Source: Bog-473 sp963788585
GTDB taxonomy: Bacteria; Actinomycetota; Acidimicrobiia; Acidimicrobiales; RAAP-2
Assembly (NCBI GenBank): GCA_963788585.1
Contig: CAWBHA010000003.1
Location: forward strand, 1,426,001-1,490,000
DNA: 64,000 bases
Direction of reading: 5' to 3'
Part shown: positions 17,617-26,607 of the stretch, piece by piece
How positions within the stretch are numbered: the first letter of the stretch is position 1
How the letters are laid out: every line of letters starts with the position of its first letter
Program-made: the position numbers and the translations under genes
The notes under the pieces: model-generated
Databases searched by the model: none
What the model was told of the DNA's origin: nothing
Seen by the model: only the letters and a program-made list of their open reading frames with translations

Positions 17617-17943
17617 GTGGCGTTTGGTCAACAGTCAGGTCCACCAGCCTCGGCAACCCAGATACGGGAACTGCTGGCTCTCCTCAAGGAGGCCGGACAT
17701 GTTGACTTTCGAGACGCACGGGGCCCCATGGGCTTCACCCAGCGTCAGGCTGGAGGCAAGTTCACACGCGACGAAGCGGCAGCAATCATCGCGCGGCTGA
17801 TCGACGCAGAAGGTGGCGAGAGTGTTCCGGTCGCGCCGCCGACGTGGCGGCGATCCGCCCAAGAGCAGGTGATGAAGGCCTTGCCTTCCGAGCAACTCGC
17901 TGATGAGCTTCGTCGTCGCGGATGGACGGTCATCGAGCCGTAG
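17617..17943 (+). CDS. conserved hypothetical protein (108 residues)
   Basis: The protein reads MAFGQQSGPPASATQIRELL, ALLKEAGHVDFRDARGPMGF, TQRQAGGKFTRDEAAAIIAR and ends MKALPSEQLADELRRRGWTV. Two predicted helix-turn segments flank a central Gly/Arg-rich stretch, and the last 25 residues form a helix ending in LRRRGW as in other small actinobacterial proteins. No membrane segment or signal. I know no function. GTG 17617 is divergent from the acetyltransferase, sharing a 125-bp promoter region. Confidence 0.65.
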   Translation: MAFGQQSGPPASATQIRELLALLKEAGHVDFRDARGPMGFTQRQAGGKFTRDEAAAIIARLIDAEGGESVPVAPPTWRRSAQEQVMKALPSEQLADELRRRGWTVIEP

Positions 17944-18041
17944 GGCCCCCGACTCCACGTGAACTGGCGACAAGACGTCGCAGGGTGGGGCTCCCAGGTC
18001 CCGATCTGCCGCACGTCCGGGAGGAGTTCTAACTGCCCTGA

Positions 18042-18653
18042 CTACTCCATGGCGGATTCGGGTTCCGAAAGCGCATCTGCGGTTTCAGGTCGTTCATGGT
18101 CGGTCAGTTCTTGTCCCTTGGATTGGTGGCCGAACAAGAGAGCGACCGATGCAAAGAGACCCGTATTCCAGTTTCCGACAAGCTCCCATGCTCGACCAAT
18201 TCCAATGAGGAGCGATGCCACGAGCACGTCTCCAATCGAGGCGAGGGGCCCACTGCGCAGTGGATGAACGATGAGTATCACTCCGAACCCAATCTGAAAG
18301 CCAAAAACGAGGAGCAACGCAAAAATCAGGATCGCTTGTGGGCGACGATGCCCTAACCGCGCAGGAAGTGAAATCGTGGCGCGAACGCCAGCCGCTGCAA
18401 ACGCGACTCCGATCACTCCCACTATCGCCGCGGGGTAGCCAATGTTCGTTCCCGGCACCAATCCGAAAAGGGAGACGGTAAACGGATTGGTAAACGCCAG
18501 GAGTGCAGCGGCGGCCCTGAACTCACGTATGACTTGTGGATGAGCTTGGGATCGACCCTTGGAGACCGACACGGCGACGAACAACAGGCCGATCAGCGTC
18601 GCAGCGGAGGTCGCGATGACGACGAATAGCTCCCGGTAGTCGCCCAGCACCAC
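18042..18653 (-). CDS. hypothetical polytopic membrane protein
   Basis: A 203-residue protein with about six hydrophobic helices (near residues 8-27, 48-66, 72-92, 106-129, 136-152 and 160-174) and an acidic cytosolic tail (ELTDHERPETADALSEPES). The start MVLGDYRELFVVIATSAATL with a helix directly following is common in actinobacterial membrane proteins of unknown function. No transport signature is visible. ATG 18653; solitary on the minus strand. Confidence 0.65.
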   Translation of the reverse strand: MVLGDYRELFVVIATSAATLIGLLFVAVSVSKGRSQAHPQVIREFRAAAALLAFTNPFTVSLFGLVPGTNIGYPAAIVGVIGVAFAAAGVRATISLPARLGHRRPQAILIFALLLVFGFQIGFGVILIVHPLRSGPLASIGDVLVASLLIGIGRAWELVGNWNTGLFASVALLFGHQSKGQELTDHERPETADALSEPESAME

Positions 18654-18877
18654 GGTCGCACATTAGTGATTCCGCTGTGATGTCCACGTGGCTAATGGAA
18701 ATCGCTCACTTGGTCTCAGGGATCCGGCCAGTTCTCTTCAAATCACGCCCTCTACCCGGCGAAGTGGGACAGGTGGGAGGGGGGCCGTGTCCGCCTGCCT
18801 CGTTGGCCTTCCTCCTCGAGAAGCGCCGCTTGGCGCAGACTTGGGCTCACCCGCCCAGAATCTGCCAGGATCGAACA

Positions 18878-19402
18878 ATGGTTGAACGCTCCATTCGCAT
18901 TTTGGGCGACCCAGTCCTCCGCGCCATCTGCAAAGAAGTGGAGTCCTTTGACCAGGGTTTGGTGAGCCTTGTGGGCGATCTGGAGGAAACCGTGACCAGC
19001 CCTGGTCGCGCTGGCCTGGCCGCGAACCAGATTGGAGTCGTACGCCGTGTCTTCTCATGGCACGTCGACGGTGAGGTGGGACATCTTGTCAACCCAGTGA
19101 TCGAGACCCAGGAAGGCGAGCAGGACGAGGGCGAGGAGGGCTGTCTGTCAATCCCCGGACTGTTTTACCCGTGTCCGCGGGCCGAGTTCGTCAGGGTCCG
19201 AGGGTTTAACCAACATGGTGAGGCGCTGGTGGTCGAGGGATACGGCTTAATGGCGCGCTGTATCCAGCACGAGGTGGACCACCTAAACGGTCGCCTTTTC
19301 ATTGACCGCCTGTCGGGGGCAGTTCGCAAGCAGGCGGTGCGAGACCTGCGCCAATTTTCCGCTTCGGACGAGGGTCATCCATTGACACCTCTTTGGCGCT
19401 GA
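18878..19402 (+). CDS. def: peptide deformylase
   Basis: A 174-residue peptide deformylase, which removes the formyl group from the N-terminal Met of new proteins. All three metal motifs are visible: GRAGLAANQIGV (motif 1, about residues 43-54), EEGCLSIPGL (motif 2, Cys ligand, about 88-97) and CIQHEVDHLNGRLF (motif 3, HExxH, about 129-142). Length is normal. ATG 18878 with AGGAT ten bases upstream fits the family start (MVERSIRILGDPVLR); the frame is open upstream but without similarity. It stands alone, so it may be one of several paralogues in the genome. Confidence 0.93.
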   Translation: MVERSIRILGDPVLRAICKEVESFDQGLVSLVGDLEETVTSPGRAGLAANQIGVVRRVFSWHVDGEVGHLVNPVIETQEGEQDEGEEGCLSIPGLFYPCPRAEFVRVRGFNQHGEALVVEGYGLMARCIQHEVDHLNGRLFIDRLSGAVRKQAVRDLRQFSASDEGHPLTPLWR

Positions 19403-19662
19403 GCGCCACGGTCCCGGCGAACTGGGCACCCTGACCCGCTCTCTCGCTGCACAACTGACCACCCGAGCTGGGCCCTCCGGCCTCGTTGAGTCGCATCACA
19501 TTGAGCAACCCAACGAACGCTCTGCTTGGTTCGCCAACCGTTGCAACGTGTACTCCTACTCCTGACCAAATCCATAGCCCCGCATTGAGTCCTCTCGTCA
19601 AGCCCCGGTGCTCCTCGCTCGCCTCAGGCGACATGTACGGGGCACCCCTCGGTCTCCTCGAT

Positions 19663-20646
19663 TCAATCGACGAAACCGTCGGGATGCGTGGAGTGCCATG
19701 CCCACGCCGACGAGACGATCTCGTCCAGCCCGTAGTGCGGGTTCCAGTCGAGCAACCGCTGAGCCCGGCGGCCGTCGGAGTACAACGCCGCGGGATCGCC
19801 GGACCTGCGGGGAGCAAGTTCGTAAGGCACCTGACGGCCGATCACCTTCTCCGCCGATGCCAGAACCTCGAAGACTGACGATCCAGTACCGGTGCCGAGA
19901 TTGACCGCAGTTGATTTGCCACCGTTCTCTAAGTGCTCGAGCGCTTTGAGATGGGCTTCGGCCAAGTCGATAACGTGCACGTAGTCACGTATTGCCGTGC
20001 CATCGGGGGTGGCATAGTCCGTCCCGAACACTTGTAACGTACTCCGGCGCCCGAGTGCTGTTTTCATGATCAGAGGGACCAGGTTCAGGGTCACGCTCCA
20101 ATCCTCCCCGATAGATCCGTCGAGCCAGGCGCCTGCCGCATTGAAGTACCGCAGACTGACCGAGCGCAGTCCGAGGCAGCGGTCGTACCACGACATCATT
20201 CGTTCGATGATCGCTTTGCTCTCGCCATAGGGGCTCTCCGGGCGAATGACACTCTCCTCGCTCACCGGAAGTCCCACAGGGGAGCCGTAGACGGCACAAC
20301 TGGAAGAGAAAATCATCTTCGTCACGCCGAGCTGCGCCAGCGTTTCAAGCAGAGCTGCACTTCCGCCAACGTTGTTGGAAAAGTACCTTCCAGGTCTTTC
20401 CATGGACTCACCCGCTGCTTTGTAAGCGGCAAAATGCATCACGGCATCGACGTCGTGGTCACTGACCACCTTCGCTACCGCTTGGCGGTCGGCGATGTCA
20501 GCCCGCACAAGCGACGTGTCACCCAAGGCGGCAGCGTGTCCGAGCTCCATGGTGTCGACCACCACGACGTTCCGACCTCGTTCTCGCAGGAGCCTGACGG
20601 TGTGAGAGCCGATATAGCCGGCGCCGCCCGTGACCAAGATGCTCAT
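19663..20646 (-). CDS. galE: UDP-glucose 4-epimerase
   Basis: A 327-residue extended SDR that interconverts UDP-glucose and UDP-galactose. The NAD motif is VTGGAGYIGSHTVRLL (residues 5-20). HFAAYKAAGESMERP, IFSSSCAVYGSP (catalytic Ser/Thr region) and SPYGESKAIIERM (YxxxK) follow in order, then LRYFNAAGAWLDGSIGEDW and AIRDYVHVIDLAEAHLKAL, both diagnostic of GalE. The C-terminus (RRSGDPAALYSD) binds the sugar nucleotide. Start ATG 20646. It converges on def. No other sugar genes adjoin, so regulation is not visible. Confidence 0.93.
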   Translation of the reverse strand: MSILVTGGAGYIGSHTVRLLRERGRNVVVVDTMELGHAAALGDTSLVRADIADRQAVAKVVSDHDVDAVMHFAAYKAAGESMERPGRYFSNNVGGSAALLETLAQLGVTKMIFSSSCAVYGSPVGLPVSEESVIRPESPYGESKAIIERMMSWYDRCLGLRSVSLRYFNAAGAWLDGSIGEDWSVTLNLVPLIMKTALGRRSTLQVFGTDYATPDGTAIRDYVHVIDLAEAHLKALEHLENGGKSTAVNLGTGTGSSVFEVLASAEKVIGRQVPYELAPRRSGDPAALYSDGRRAQRLLDWNPHYGLDEIVSSAWAWHSTHPDGFVD

Positions 20647-20932
20647 GACTGAGTATCGTCCATGGCCACCTGATCCGCATCGCGTGGGCCAGGGGCGATT
20701 TCCTTCTTGATGCCGTTGCGTCCCAGTGTCCCGCCATTAGGGGCTACCCCACCGGGGTCCGGTCCGCCACCGGATCCGGTGGTCGGGGGCATCGGCAGAT
20801 GGAGCGTCGGGTAGGAGCGGGTAAACCTCACCCCGGTCTGAGGCGTCTAGAGAACGTGTGCGAGGTGGTCCTACCCTGTCTCTGCGTATGACTGTGAGAC
20901 CTGCGGATCAGTACGTCGAGAGGAACAGGGGC

Positions 20933-21496
20933 ATGGGTGAGGACGAGGTTGCACCAGCCTCATCCACCCCTAGCGGGCTTGACTCGGCAGATGTAACTCG
21001 GCTGACTGATCTGATTCAAAACGATTACGCCAAGATCCGACACATTGTCCGAGCAATTTGTGAATCGCAGGTCGACGTAGACGGTGCCGTGGCCGAGGCC
21101 ATCGCCCGAGCCGTGGAGCGGCTGGCAGCTGGACAGATTATCCGGGATCTGCGGCCGTGGGTGACGAGCACGGCAGTAAACCTGGGTCGCTCAGAGATGA
21201 GACGACACCTCGTCCGTCGTCGCTTTGCGCCTCTCGTCAGCGGAAGCACGCAGAGCGATGAGGGGATCGACACCGCCGCAGCACGACTCGATGTGCAGGA
21301 AGCGTTTCGCCATCTGCCTCGTCGCCAGGCAGAGATCGTAGCTCTCTATTACGGCTTGGATCTCTCCGTCGGTGAGATCGCTGCGTCTTTGCGTCGAACA
21401 GAAGGAGCGGTGAAGTCGACCTTGTTCAAAGCCCGCAAGAACTTGGAAGCCAGGTTGGGAAGACCTGATGGGGGTGAGCGCCGTGAGTCAGATTGA
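20933..21496 (+). CDS. ECF-type RNA polymerase sigma factor
   Basis: A 187-residue sigma-70 family protein. Region 2 lies around LTDLIQNDYAKIRHIVRAI and LRPWVTSTAVNLGRSEMRRH. Region 4 is clear: FRHLPRRQAEIVALYYGLDLS, VGEIAASLRRTEGAVKSTL, FKARKNLEARL, a helix-turn-helix for the -35 element. ATG 20933 after AGGAACAGGGG is the best start; ATG 20888 is upstream in frame. The next gene starts inside its 3' end (29-bp overlap) and encodes a membrane-anchored protein, the usual arrangement of ECF sigma factor and cognate regulator, so autoregulated expression of this pair is likely. Confidence 0.85.
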   Translation: MGEDEVAPASSTPSGLDSADVTRLTDLIQNDYAKIRHIVRAICESQVDVDGAVAEAIARAVERLAAGQIIRDLRPWVTSTAVNLGRSEMRRHLVRRRFAPLVSGSTQSDEGIDTAAARLDVQEAFRHLPRRQAEIVALYYGLDLSVGEIAASLRRTEGAVKSTLFKARKNLEARLGRPDGGERRESD

Positions 21497-22478
21497 CGAG
21501 CTCCTGAGGAATCAACTGCGCCCGAAGGTAAGGGACTCATCGGACGAGGCGGCGATCTGGGCAGATGTTGGTAAGCGTATCGAGCGGCGTCAGCGTGCCC
21601 ATCGAAGGCGCCGGGTCGGCGCCCTCGTATGCATCATCGTGGTTCTCGTCTTCGCGGCAGGACTCGGCGGTTATCTAGAGGCATCGACCACGTCGCCTAT
21701 ATCTGGGTCTCGTGCACCAAGAGTCTTTGATCCCGAGCTCGGCCGCGGTGGTTTTAGTGTGACGCCCAACACTGGATTGGTGAACCACCAGAAGGTGGCG
21801 ATCTCGATCCATGGACTCGAGCCGGAGTCGACCATTTGGCTCGTCATGTGCGTCGGTCACCCGGCGAGCGTCCAGCAGGCCGAGACCCATTGCCTCGCAC
21901 CCGCCCCGCCAGAGGCGGAGAGGGTGGATCTCAACAAGCAAGGAGCAGCTCACATCCGCTTTACCGTCGATCGCTATCTCGCACCGGGCGGGTATCAGAT
22001 CGATTGCGCAACCTACGCCGGAGGGTGCTCTGTTGGACTCGGTAACCCGCTGACCTTCACGTCGGCTCATATCACCGGCAATATCGAGCCGGTCACGTTC
22101 AAGCACACGCCAGCATCGCCGGCGAATCCTTTGCAGACTTCCGTTTCCCCAACCGCACCCTTCTTTGATGGTCAAGGGGTGACCCTCTCGGGGACGGGCT
22201 TCCCCGCCAGCAGTACGGTTCGGGTCGCCGAATGTCCGACCAACACCGACTGTGGGTCCTACTTCGAAGACGTCGACACCTCACCGGAGGGGAACTTCTC
22301 CGTACCGATGACCCTCCATCGCACCTATACGATCGAACAAGGGACCGCGAGCGGAGGTGAGGAACCAGTCACGATCAATTGCGGCCAGCCGCTCCGTTGC
22401 TTCCTCGTGGCGCAAGAGGATGCACTGCCTTATGCGGCAGCGTCGTCCATCCCGCTCGTATTTGTGCCGCCCAATTGA
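21468..22478 (+). CDS. membrane-anchored protein with neocarzinostatin-like domains
   Basis: A 336-residue protein. Residues 1-48 are cytosolic and basic (IERRQRAHRRRRVG), 49-70 form one membrane helix (ALVCIIVVLVFAAGLGGYL), and the rest is outside. The outer part has two immunoglobulin-like modules: FSVTPNTGLVNHQKVAISIHG (about 96-116) with paired Cys, and FDGQGVTLSGTGFPASSTVR (about 221-240) followed by VAECPTNTDCGS and INCGQPLRCFLV. The 'TP..GL.dGq.V.vsG.GF.p...v.v.qC' pattern is that of the neocarzinostatin/macromomycin fold. Its overlap with the sigma factor suggests an anti-sigma or sensor role, but no ZAS/anti-sigma motif is seen. ATG 21468; GTG codons shortly after are alternatives. 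Confidence 0.75.
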   Translation: MGVSAVSQIDELLRNQLRPKVRDSSDEAAIWADVGKRIERRQRAHRRRRVGALVCIIVVLVFAAGLGGYLEASTTSPISGSRAPRVFDPELGRGGFSVTPNTGLVNHQKVAISIHGLEPESTIWLVMCVGHPASVQQAETHCLAPAPPEAERVDLNKQGAAHIRFTVDRYLAPGGYQIDCATYAGGCSVGLGNPLTFTSAHITGNIEPVTFKHTPASPANPLQTSVSPTAPFFDGQGVTLSGTGFPASSTVRVAECPTNTDCGSYFEDVDTSPEGNFSVPMTLHRTYTIEQGTASGGEEPVTINCGQPLRCFLVAQEDALPYAAASSIPLVFVPPN

Positions 22479-22630
22479 GTAATTGCAGACAATGTCGTGG
22501 TTGTCCCCTAGGGAATTTAGGGCACCAGGACACAGGTGAGCGCCCCGCTTTAATCCGCAGTGTCAACGTGCGAGGCTGGCCTCTTCGAGGTTGGCGGACG
22601 AGCCAGCCCATGTCCGTCAGGAGTGCTTGA

Positions 22631-23107
22631 GTGCCAGACACCGTTTTTCTGCCCAACCGCATCGAGGTGACTCGGCCCATTCCGTCGGCACCTTCCGCGA
22701 TCTTCGACGTCTTGCGTAGTCCAGCGGGCCACGTGGCTATCGATGCCTCTGGGATGCTGCAGGATTTCACTGGCAAACCGGCCGAGAAGGTGGGCGACAC
22801 GTTCGTGATCCACATGGACCGGGAGTCGCTCAATGATTTTCCGATGGGGAAGTACGACGTGACAGTGCACATCATCGTGTTTGAACGAGACAAGGAGATC
22901 GCATGGGACCTCGGACCCGATGTTCCAGTTCCGCACTTTTATGGGTATCGCCTCAGTGCTGGTGAGGACGGAAGCACCGATGTGACCTCCTATTACGACT
23001 GGTCTCAAGTGCGCGCCGATTACCAGGACCGATTTCCGATCGTGCCCGAATCCGCCCTGCGCGCCACGTTGGGAATATTGGAACGAACGGTCAGAAGGGG
23101 CCTGTGA
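22631..23107 (+). CDS. SRPBCC family protein
   Basis: A 158-residue Bet v1-like protein: IEVTRPIPSAPSAIFDVLRSPAGHV at the start, GMLQDFTGKPAEKVGDTFVI, DVTVHIIVFERDKEIAWDLGP, then HFYGYRLSAGEDGSTDVTSY and a C-terminal helix (ALRATLGILERTVRRGL). The order of strands and helices matches ligand-binding SRPBCC proteins frequent in this window (also at 7.6 and 16.5 kb). GTG 22631 is the only suitable start. No catalytic residue can be assigned. Confidence 0.78.
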   Translation: MPDTVFLPNRIEVTRPIPSAPSAIFDVLRSPAGHVAIDASGMLQDFTGKPAEKVGDTFVIHMDRESLNDFPMGKYDVTVHIIVFERDKEIAWDLGPDVPVPHFYGYRLSAGEDGSTDVTSYYDWSQVRADYQDRFPIVPESALRATLGILERTVRRGL

Positions 23108-23201
23108 ATTACCTTCCGCGCTCCAAGAGCGGTTTGCCACTCGGCCGGCGTTCGAGGGCAGGGTCGGCAAGGCGTCACTCGGGGATTACGATGTCCAGCC
23201 T

Positions 23202-23807
23202 GTGAGATGGCTGCTCGCTCTCGCCGTTTTCCTGCTGGCGGGCGGCAGTCCGGGAGCGAGCAAGCCGAGCGTGGTGTTCGACGGAGACTCGATCACGGTC
23301 CTTGCCACTCCTGCGATACATCAAGTTCTCGATTCGAAATACCACGTTGCGGTCCTGGCTGCAATCGGCATTCGTATCGACCAAGGACTGCCAGCACTTC
23401 AATCGGCGTTGAGGTCTCGTCCCTATGCCGTGGTCGAGAATCTGGGGACGAACGATGCGTTGCAAGGTGGCGCGCACCCCGACTGGGTATCAAGTTGGAA
23501 GAAGCTGATTCGCATCACAAGAGCCACACCGTGCGTTGTCTTGACAACTATCAATCCCGCCGCTGACTCTCTCAGCCACAGACCGGTCGCAACAAGTATC
23601 AACGCCGACATCAGGGCCCTCGCTGCGCGCGACCCTCAGAAGTACAAAGTGGCCGATTGGAGTCGTTTCTTGAGCCGCCACATCAGCAATTTGAAGGCGT
23701 ATCTCCGGCCCGAGCCCATTCTGATTCACCCGACACCGGCTGGGGCGGTCAAGCTCGCGACACTTGACCAAAATGCGCTTGCAAAGTGTGGGAGCCGAAC
23801 CCCCTAG
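23202..23807 (+). CDS. secreted SGNH/GDSL-type hydrolase-like protein
   Basis: A 201-residue protein with an N-terminal signal peptide (MRWLLALAVFLLAGGSPGAS). Block I is VVFDGDSITVLA, with Ser in GDSI. Block II is weak (AAIGIRIDQGL). Block III is VENLGTNDALQGG (Asn of GxND). Block V is ILIHPTPAGAVKLA, with the His but an Ile in place of the usual Asp two or three residues before it. It is therefore an exported SGNH fold protein; the catalytic acid is uncertain. Relatives in actinobacteria accompany cell-envelope genes. GTG 23202. Confidence 0.75.
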   Translation: MRWLLALAVFLLAGGSPGASKPSVVFDGDSITVLATPAIHQVLDSKYHVAVLAAIGIRIDQGLPALQSALRSRPYAVVENLGTNDALQGGAHPDWVSSWKKLIRITRATPCVVLTTINPAADSLSHRPVATSINADIRALAARDPQKYKVADWSRFLSRHISNLKAYLRPEPILIHPTPAGAVKLATLDQNALAKCGSRTP

Positions 23808-23936
23808 ATCTTCTATGCAGCATGTTGCATTGCCCGTATCGATTTGTCCGAGAGCGTGTGAGGGATCAGCCTTCTGAGACCCTTGTGCGGCCGGACGCTC
23901 AGCCGTACGTTCCACGGGACACGCCGGAGGGCGCAA

Positions 23937-24733
23937 ATGAGGACGATCCAAGCACTCGTTGCCATCGCCGCCATCGTTGCTGGCTCCCTCGTGATTGCGG
24001 TGCCAACAGCCTCAGCAAACGGCCCCAGCATCACCGTCACGCCGTCGACTGGCCTGATCGAGGGCCAGACCGTCACGGTCTCGGGCACAGGCTTCACTGT
24101 CGGCACCCCCACCATCCTCTTCCTCGACGAGTGTGCGAACGTCGCCTCGCCGGTACTGGGCGATTGCAGTGCCAACGACCTGGCTATCTCCATCACGAGC
24201 ATCGACAATTTCGTCGCGACCTACACGGTGGCGCGCTTCATTACGACCACGAACGAAGGCTCTCTCGACTGCGCCGTCCCCAATGCGTGCGTCCTGGACG
24301 CAGTCGCAGGGTACATCGGCTATCAGCAGGCAACAGCACCGATTACCTTCGGTTCCACGCTGCCGAACTTTCGCATCCTCAATCCGAGGATGTCGCGAGT
24401 CGGGTCCAACCGGGGGAGCCGGTCGAGCTCGGGGTGCGAGCTGTCAACGACAGTCAGGCTCCGACGAACTGGAGCATCAGCCAATCGAGCGACGCCGGTC
24501 TCACCGCAGTGCGCGCGACGTGTCCTGGCGGGACCCCCCAGGGGGCACAGGGGTGCGACTACACGCCAGCCGAGCGAGGTGTCGGACAGCCCGCCATTGC
24601 GGTCTTTAGGCTGGAGGCCGCACCCGGGTTCACGGGAACCGCGGCGGCCACTGTCTGCGCGATGGATCTCGATATCACCGGTTCGGCACCGCCCTCCAAC
24701 ATGTGCGAGGTGGTCACCACCACCGTCGACTAG
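23937..24733 (+). pseudogene. secreted neocarzinostatin-like protein, interrupted by a frameshift
   Basis: ATG 23937 follows a strong GGAGGG. A signal peptide (TIQALVAIAAIVAGSLVIAV, cleavage near ASAN) leads into a neocarzinostatin-like module: ITVTPSTGLIEGQTVTVSGTG, LFLDECANVASPVLGDCSAND, DCAVPNACVLDAVAGYIGY. Near ITFGSTLPNF (about 24360-24400) the coding frame shifts. The continuation reads SEDVASRVQPGEPVELGVRA, QAPTNWSISQSSDAGLTAVR, and ends at TAG 24731-24733 with CAMDLDITGSAPPSNMCEVV. The overall length (797 bases) is one base short of a multiple of three, so a single missing base would restore a protein of about 265 residues. Either a real frameshift or a base-call error. Confidence 0.72.
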
Positions 24734-25008
24734 GCGTGGCTCTCGGCCGAAATCCCGGCGATTCACAGGCACTCAGGACCGCACGCCGTTGCCGCCACCG
24801 TCCGACGAATGCCGAGTCCGAGGAGTCATGCGAAGCCGCCGCTCTCTGAACGCGCGCCCAGCTGCAGCTCTGACCGGGAGTGATGGGCAGTCTTGGCGAG
24901 CAGGCCGGAACCCGGTCCGCCCTGTTGTCTCGTGGCCTCTTGGTGGCGCAGATGACTTGGGGCGGGGCGGCGCACATGGACTCGTACGAGTCCGTCTTAC
25001 CGCGAGGA

Positions 25009-26250
25009 CTAGGACGAGGTGACAGTGACCTTCAGCATCCGATGGGTGACGTCGGGAGGGACTCCTGAGGCGCTTCCTTGCGCATTGATCTTTTCGACGA
25101 CGCTCATCCCCGAAGTGACATGACCGAACAGCGAATACGAATTCGGTAGTGATTCGCCCTGCTGCCCGGCGACGATAAACCACTGGCTGCCCCCAGTGTG
25201 CGGTTGACCAGTGTTGGCCATGGCCACGGATCCGAGCGGGTACTGCTCGGCAGGATTCGATGCCTTCGCAGGCAGCTCGTCGGGGATGGTGTACCCCGGG
25301 CCGCCGTTCCCTGTCCCAGTAGGGTCGCCCGTTTGATCCACGAACCCTGGGATGACCCTATGGAAGATCACGCAGTGGAAGAAATCGTGCTGAGTCAGAA
25401 AGACGAAGTTGTTGACGGTTTGGGGTGCATCCTTTGCATCAAGGGCAATGACGAATGTGCCCACATCGGTCTTCACCGTGGCGGTATAGGTCTTCGCGGC
25501 ATTGATGATCGTGGCCGGTGCGCTACTCCACTTCGGCTTCTGCAGTGCTGTTGCGGGACTCTTTGGACAGCCGGCCGCCACCGACGTTGCGTTTGCGGCT
25601 GCCTGCGCCTTTGCATCTCCCGCCGAACCGCTGGTCCCCGAGGAAACGGTGACACTCGTGAACCTCGCGCTCTGTTGTGTAGCTGCGTTTGCCAGCACCT
25701 GCTTGTCGTGCGCGGTAAGGGGCACCGGGGTCCCCGTGGTTGTACTCGTCGAGCTCGAGCTCGAGCTCGAGGCCAGGTCGGTGGACAGGCCGCTCAACTC
25801 GAATGCACTGCCGCGGCGCCAGGCGATGAGGTAGGTCGAACCCGACCCCACTCGTTCGACGGCCGTCGAGCCGAGACTCTTCGGAGGGGTCAAACCCGGT
25901 TGCGTCTTGCCCTCGGACCCGAAGCTCTTCAAGAGCGTGACCGCATCTGCCGTTGATTCGCAGTAGAGCACCTCGGACGCCAGCCCGAGACTTCCGGATG
26001 CGCTCGCGAACTCCTCTTGGGCCCCATAGGGGCAGCCCGTGACACCGGTGTTCGTCGATGTGGAGGGAGCGTCGACGACTTTCGTAAATCCCGCCTCCTT
26101 GGCTGCGGATACGGGAACGAGCACGCTGGTCGATGGCTTCGATCCTGAAGACGTGGCGGCCGCGGGCTCCACGAAAATTGATCCGACGACCGGGACTGCG
26201 GTGGCGACAACGCTTGCCGCGACGACGAGATTCAGAGTCAGCTTTTTCAC
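25009..26250 (-). CDS. secreted cyclophilin-type peptidyl-prolyl isomerase with N-terminal extension
   Basis: A 413-residue exported protein. The signal peptide is MKKLTLNLVVAASVVATAVP. Residues 35-160 form an uncharacterised domain with GFTKVVDAPSTSTNTGVTGC and a second Cys (VLYCES), followed by a Ser/Thr linker (about 160-172). The C-terminal 165 residues are a cyclophilin: TDVGTFVIALDAKDAPQTVN, CVIFHRVIPGFVDQTGDPTG (catalytic Arg in FHRVIP), GSVAMANTGQPHTGGSQWFI and SLFGHVTSGMSVVEKIN. It should catalyse proline isomerisation of exported proteins. The catalytic core looks intact. ATG 26250; the gene is monocistronic. Confidence 0.87.
   Translation of the reverse strand: MKKLTLNLVVAASVVATAVPVVGSIFVEPAAATSSGSKPSTSVLVPVSAAKEAGFTKVVDAPSTSTNTGVTGCPYGAQEEFASASGSLGLASEVLYCESTADAVTLLKSFGSEGKTQPGLTPPKSLGSTAVERVGSGSTYLIAWRRGSAFELSGLSTDLASSSSSSSTSTTTGTPVPLTAHDKQVLANAATQQSARFTSVTVSSGTSGSAGDAKAQAAANATSVAAGCPKSPATALQKPKWSSAPATIINAAKTYTATVKTDVGTFVIALDAKDAPQTVNNFVFLTQHDFFHCVIFHRVIPGFVDQTGDPTGTGNGGPGYTIPDELPAKASNPAEQYPLGSVAMANTGQPHTGGSQWFIVAGQQGESLPNSYSLFGHVTSGMSVVEKINAQGSASGVPPDVTHRMLKVTVTSS
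25749..25771. repeat. TCGAGC hexamer repeat in the poly-Ser linker of the cyclophilin gene
   Basis: Nearly four copies of the self-complementary-type unit TCGAGC occur in tandem and encode the Ser run on the minus strand. In-frame slippage would only alter linker length. Confidence 0.7.
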
Positions 26251-26607
26251 TCACACGTCTTTCTAAAGAGGGGATACTCCCAAGCCTGATCGGGCTGAAG
26301 GCGATTCGGTTCAGATGCCGGCTCGCTTGGGCGAGGAAGATAGCCCAACTGCGTGGCAGTGATGCCGCGCCAGAGGTGTTCGCGTGCTCGTGGGATCCGT
26401 CGCGCTGCGACGCTGGTGAGACCCCCGTCTTCCTGACCTGGAACGACTTCCCTATCATCCGGAAGCGAGAGCCGGGTTCGATTCTCACTCCCTTTCCTGC
26501 CGATGAGTGCGGCTCTGGAGGGTGGGCGGCTCCTCCAATTGTGCCCATCGACGACGGACCGAGCCGCGGTAGGGCAGCCCGAAGGCAGTGGTGACAGAAT
26601 TGCAGGC
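26251..26607. other. divergent intergenic region between cyclophilin and P450 genes
   Basis: No gene was found in 357 bases. Promoters of both divergent genes are expected here. A GGTTCGATTC sequence at about 26475 looks like a tRNA T-loop but has no matching stem. Confidence 0.4.

Noticed and set aside
19394..19408. TGGCGCT-G-AGCGCCA palindrome at the def stop codon, considered as terminator
   Set aside because: The loop would be a single base and there is no U-tract, so a stable terminator hairpin is unlikely.
20643..20831. 62-residue minus-strand frame ending ATGA-coupled to galE
   Set aside because: It is Pro/Gly-rich, has no ribosome binding site at its GTG and resembles no protein I know; the coupling may be chance.
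26470..26490. GGTTCGATTC, a possible tRNA T-loop
   Set aside because: The flanking bases do not form a five-pair T-stem and no anticodon or acceptor arms are found around it.
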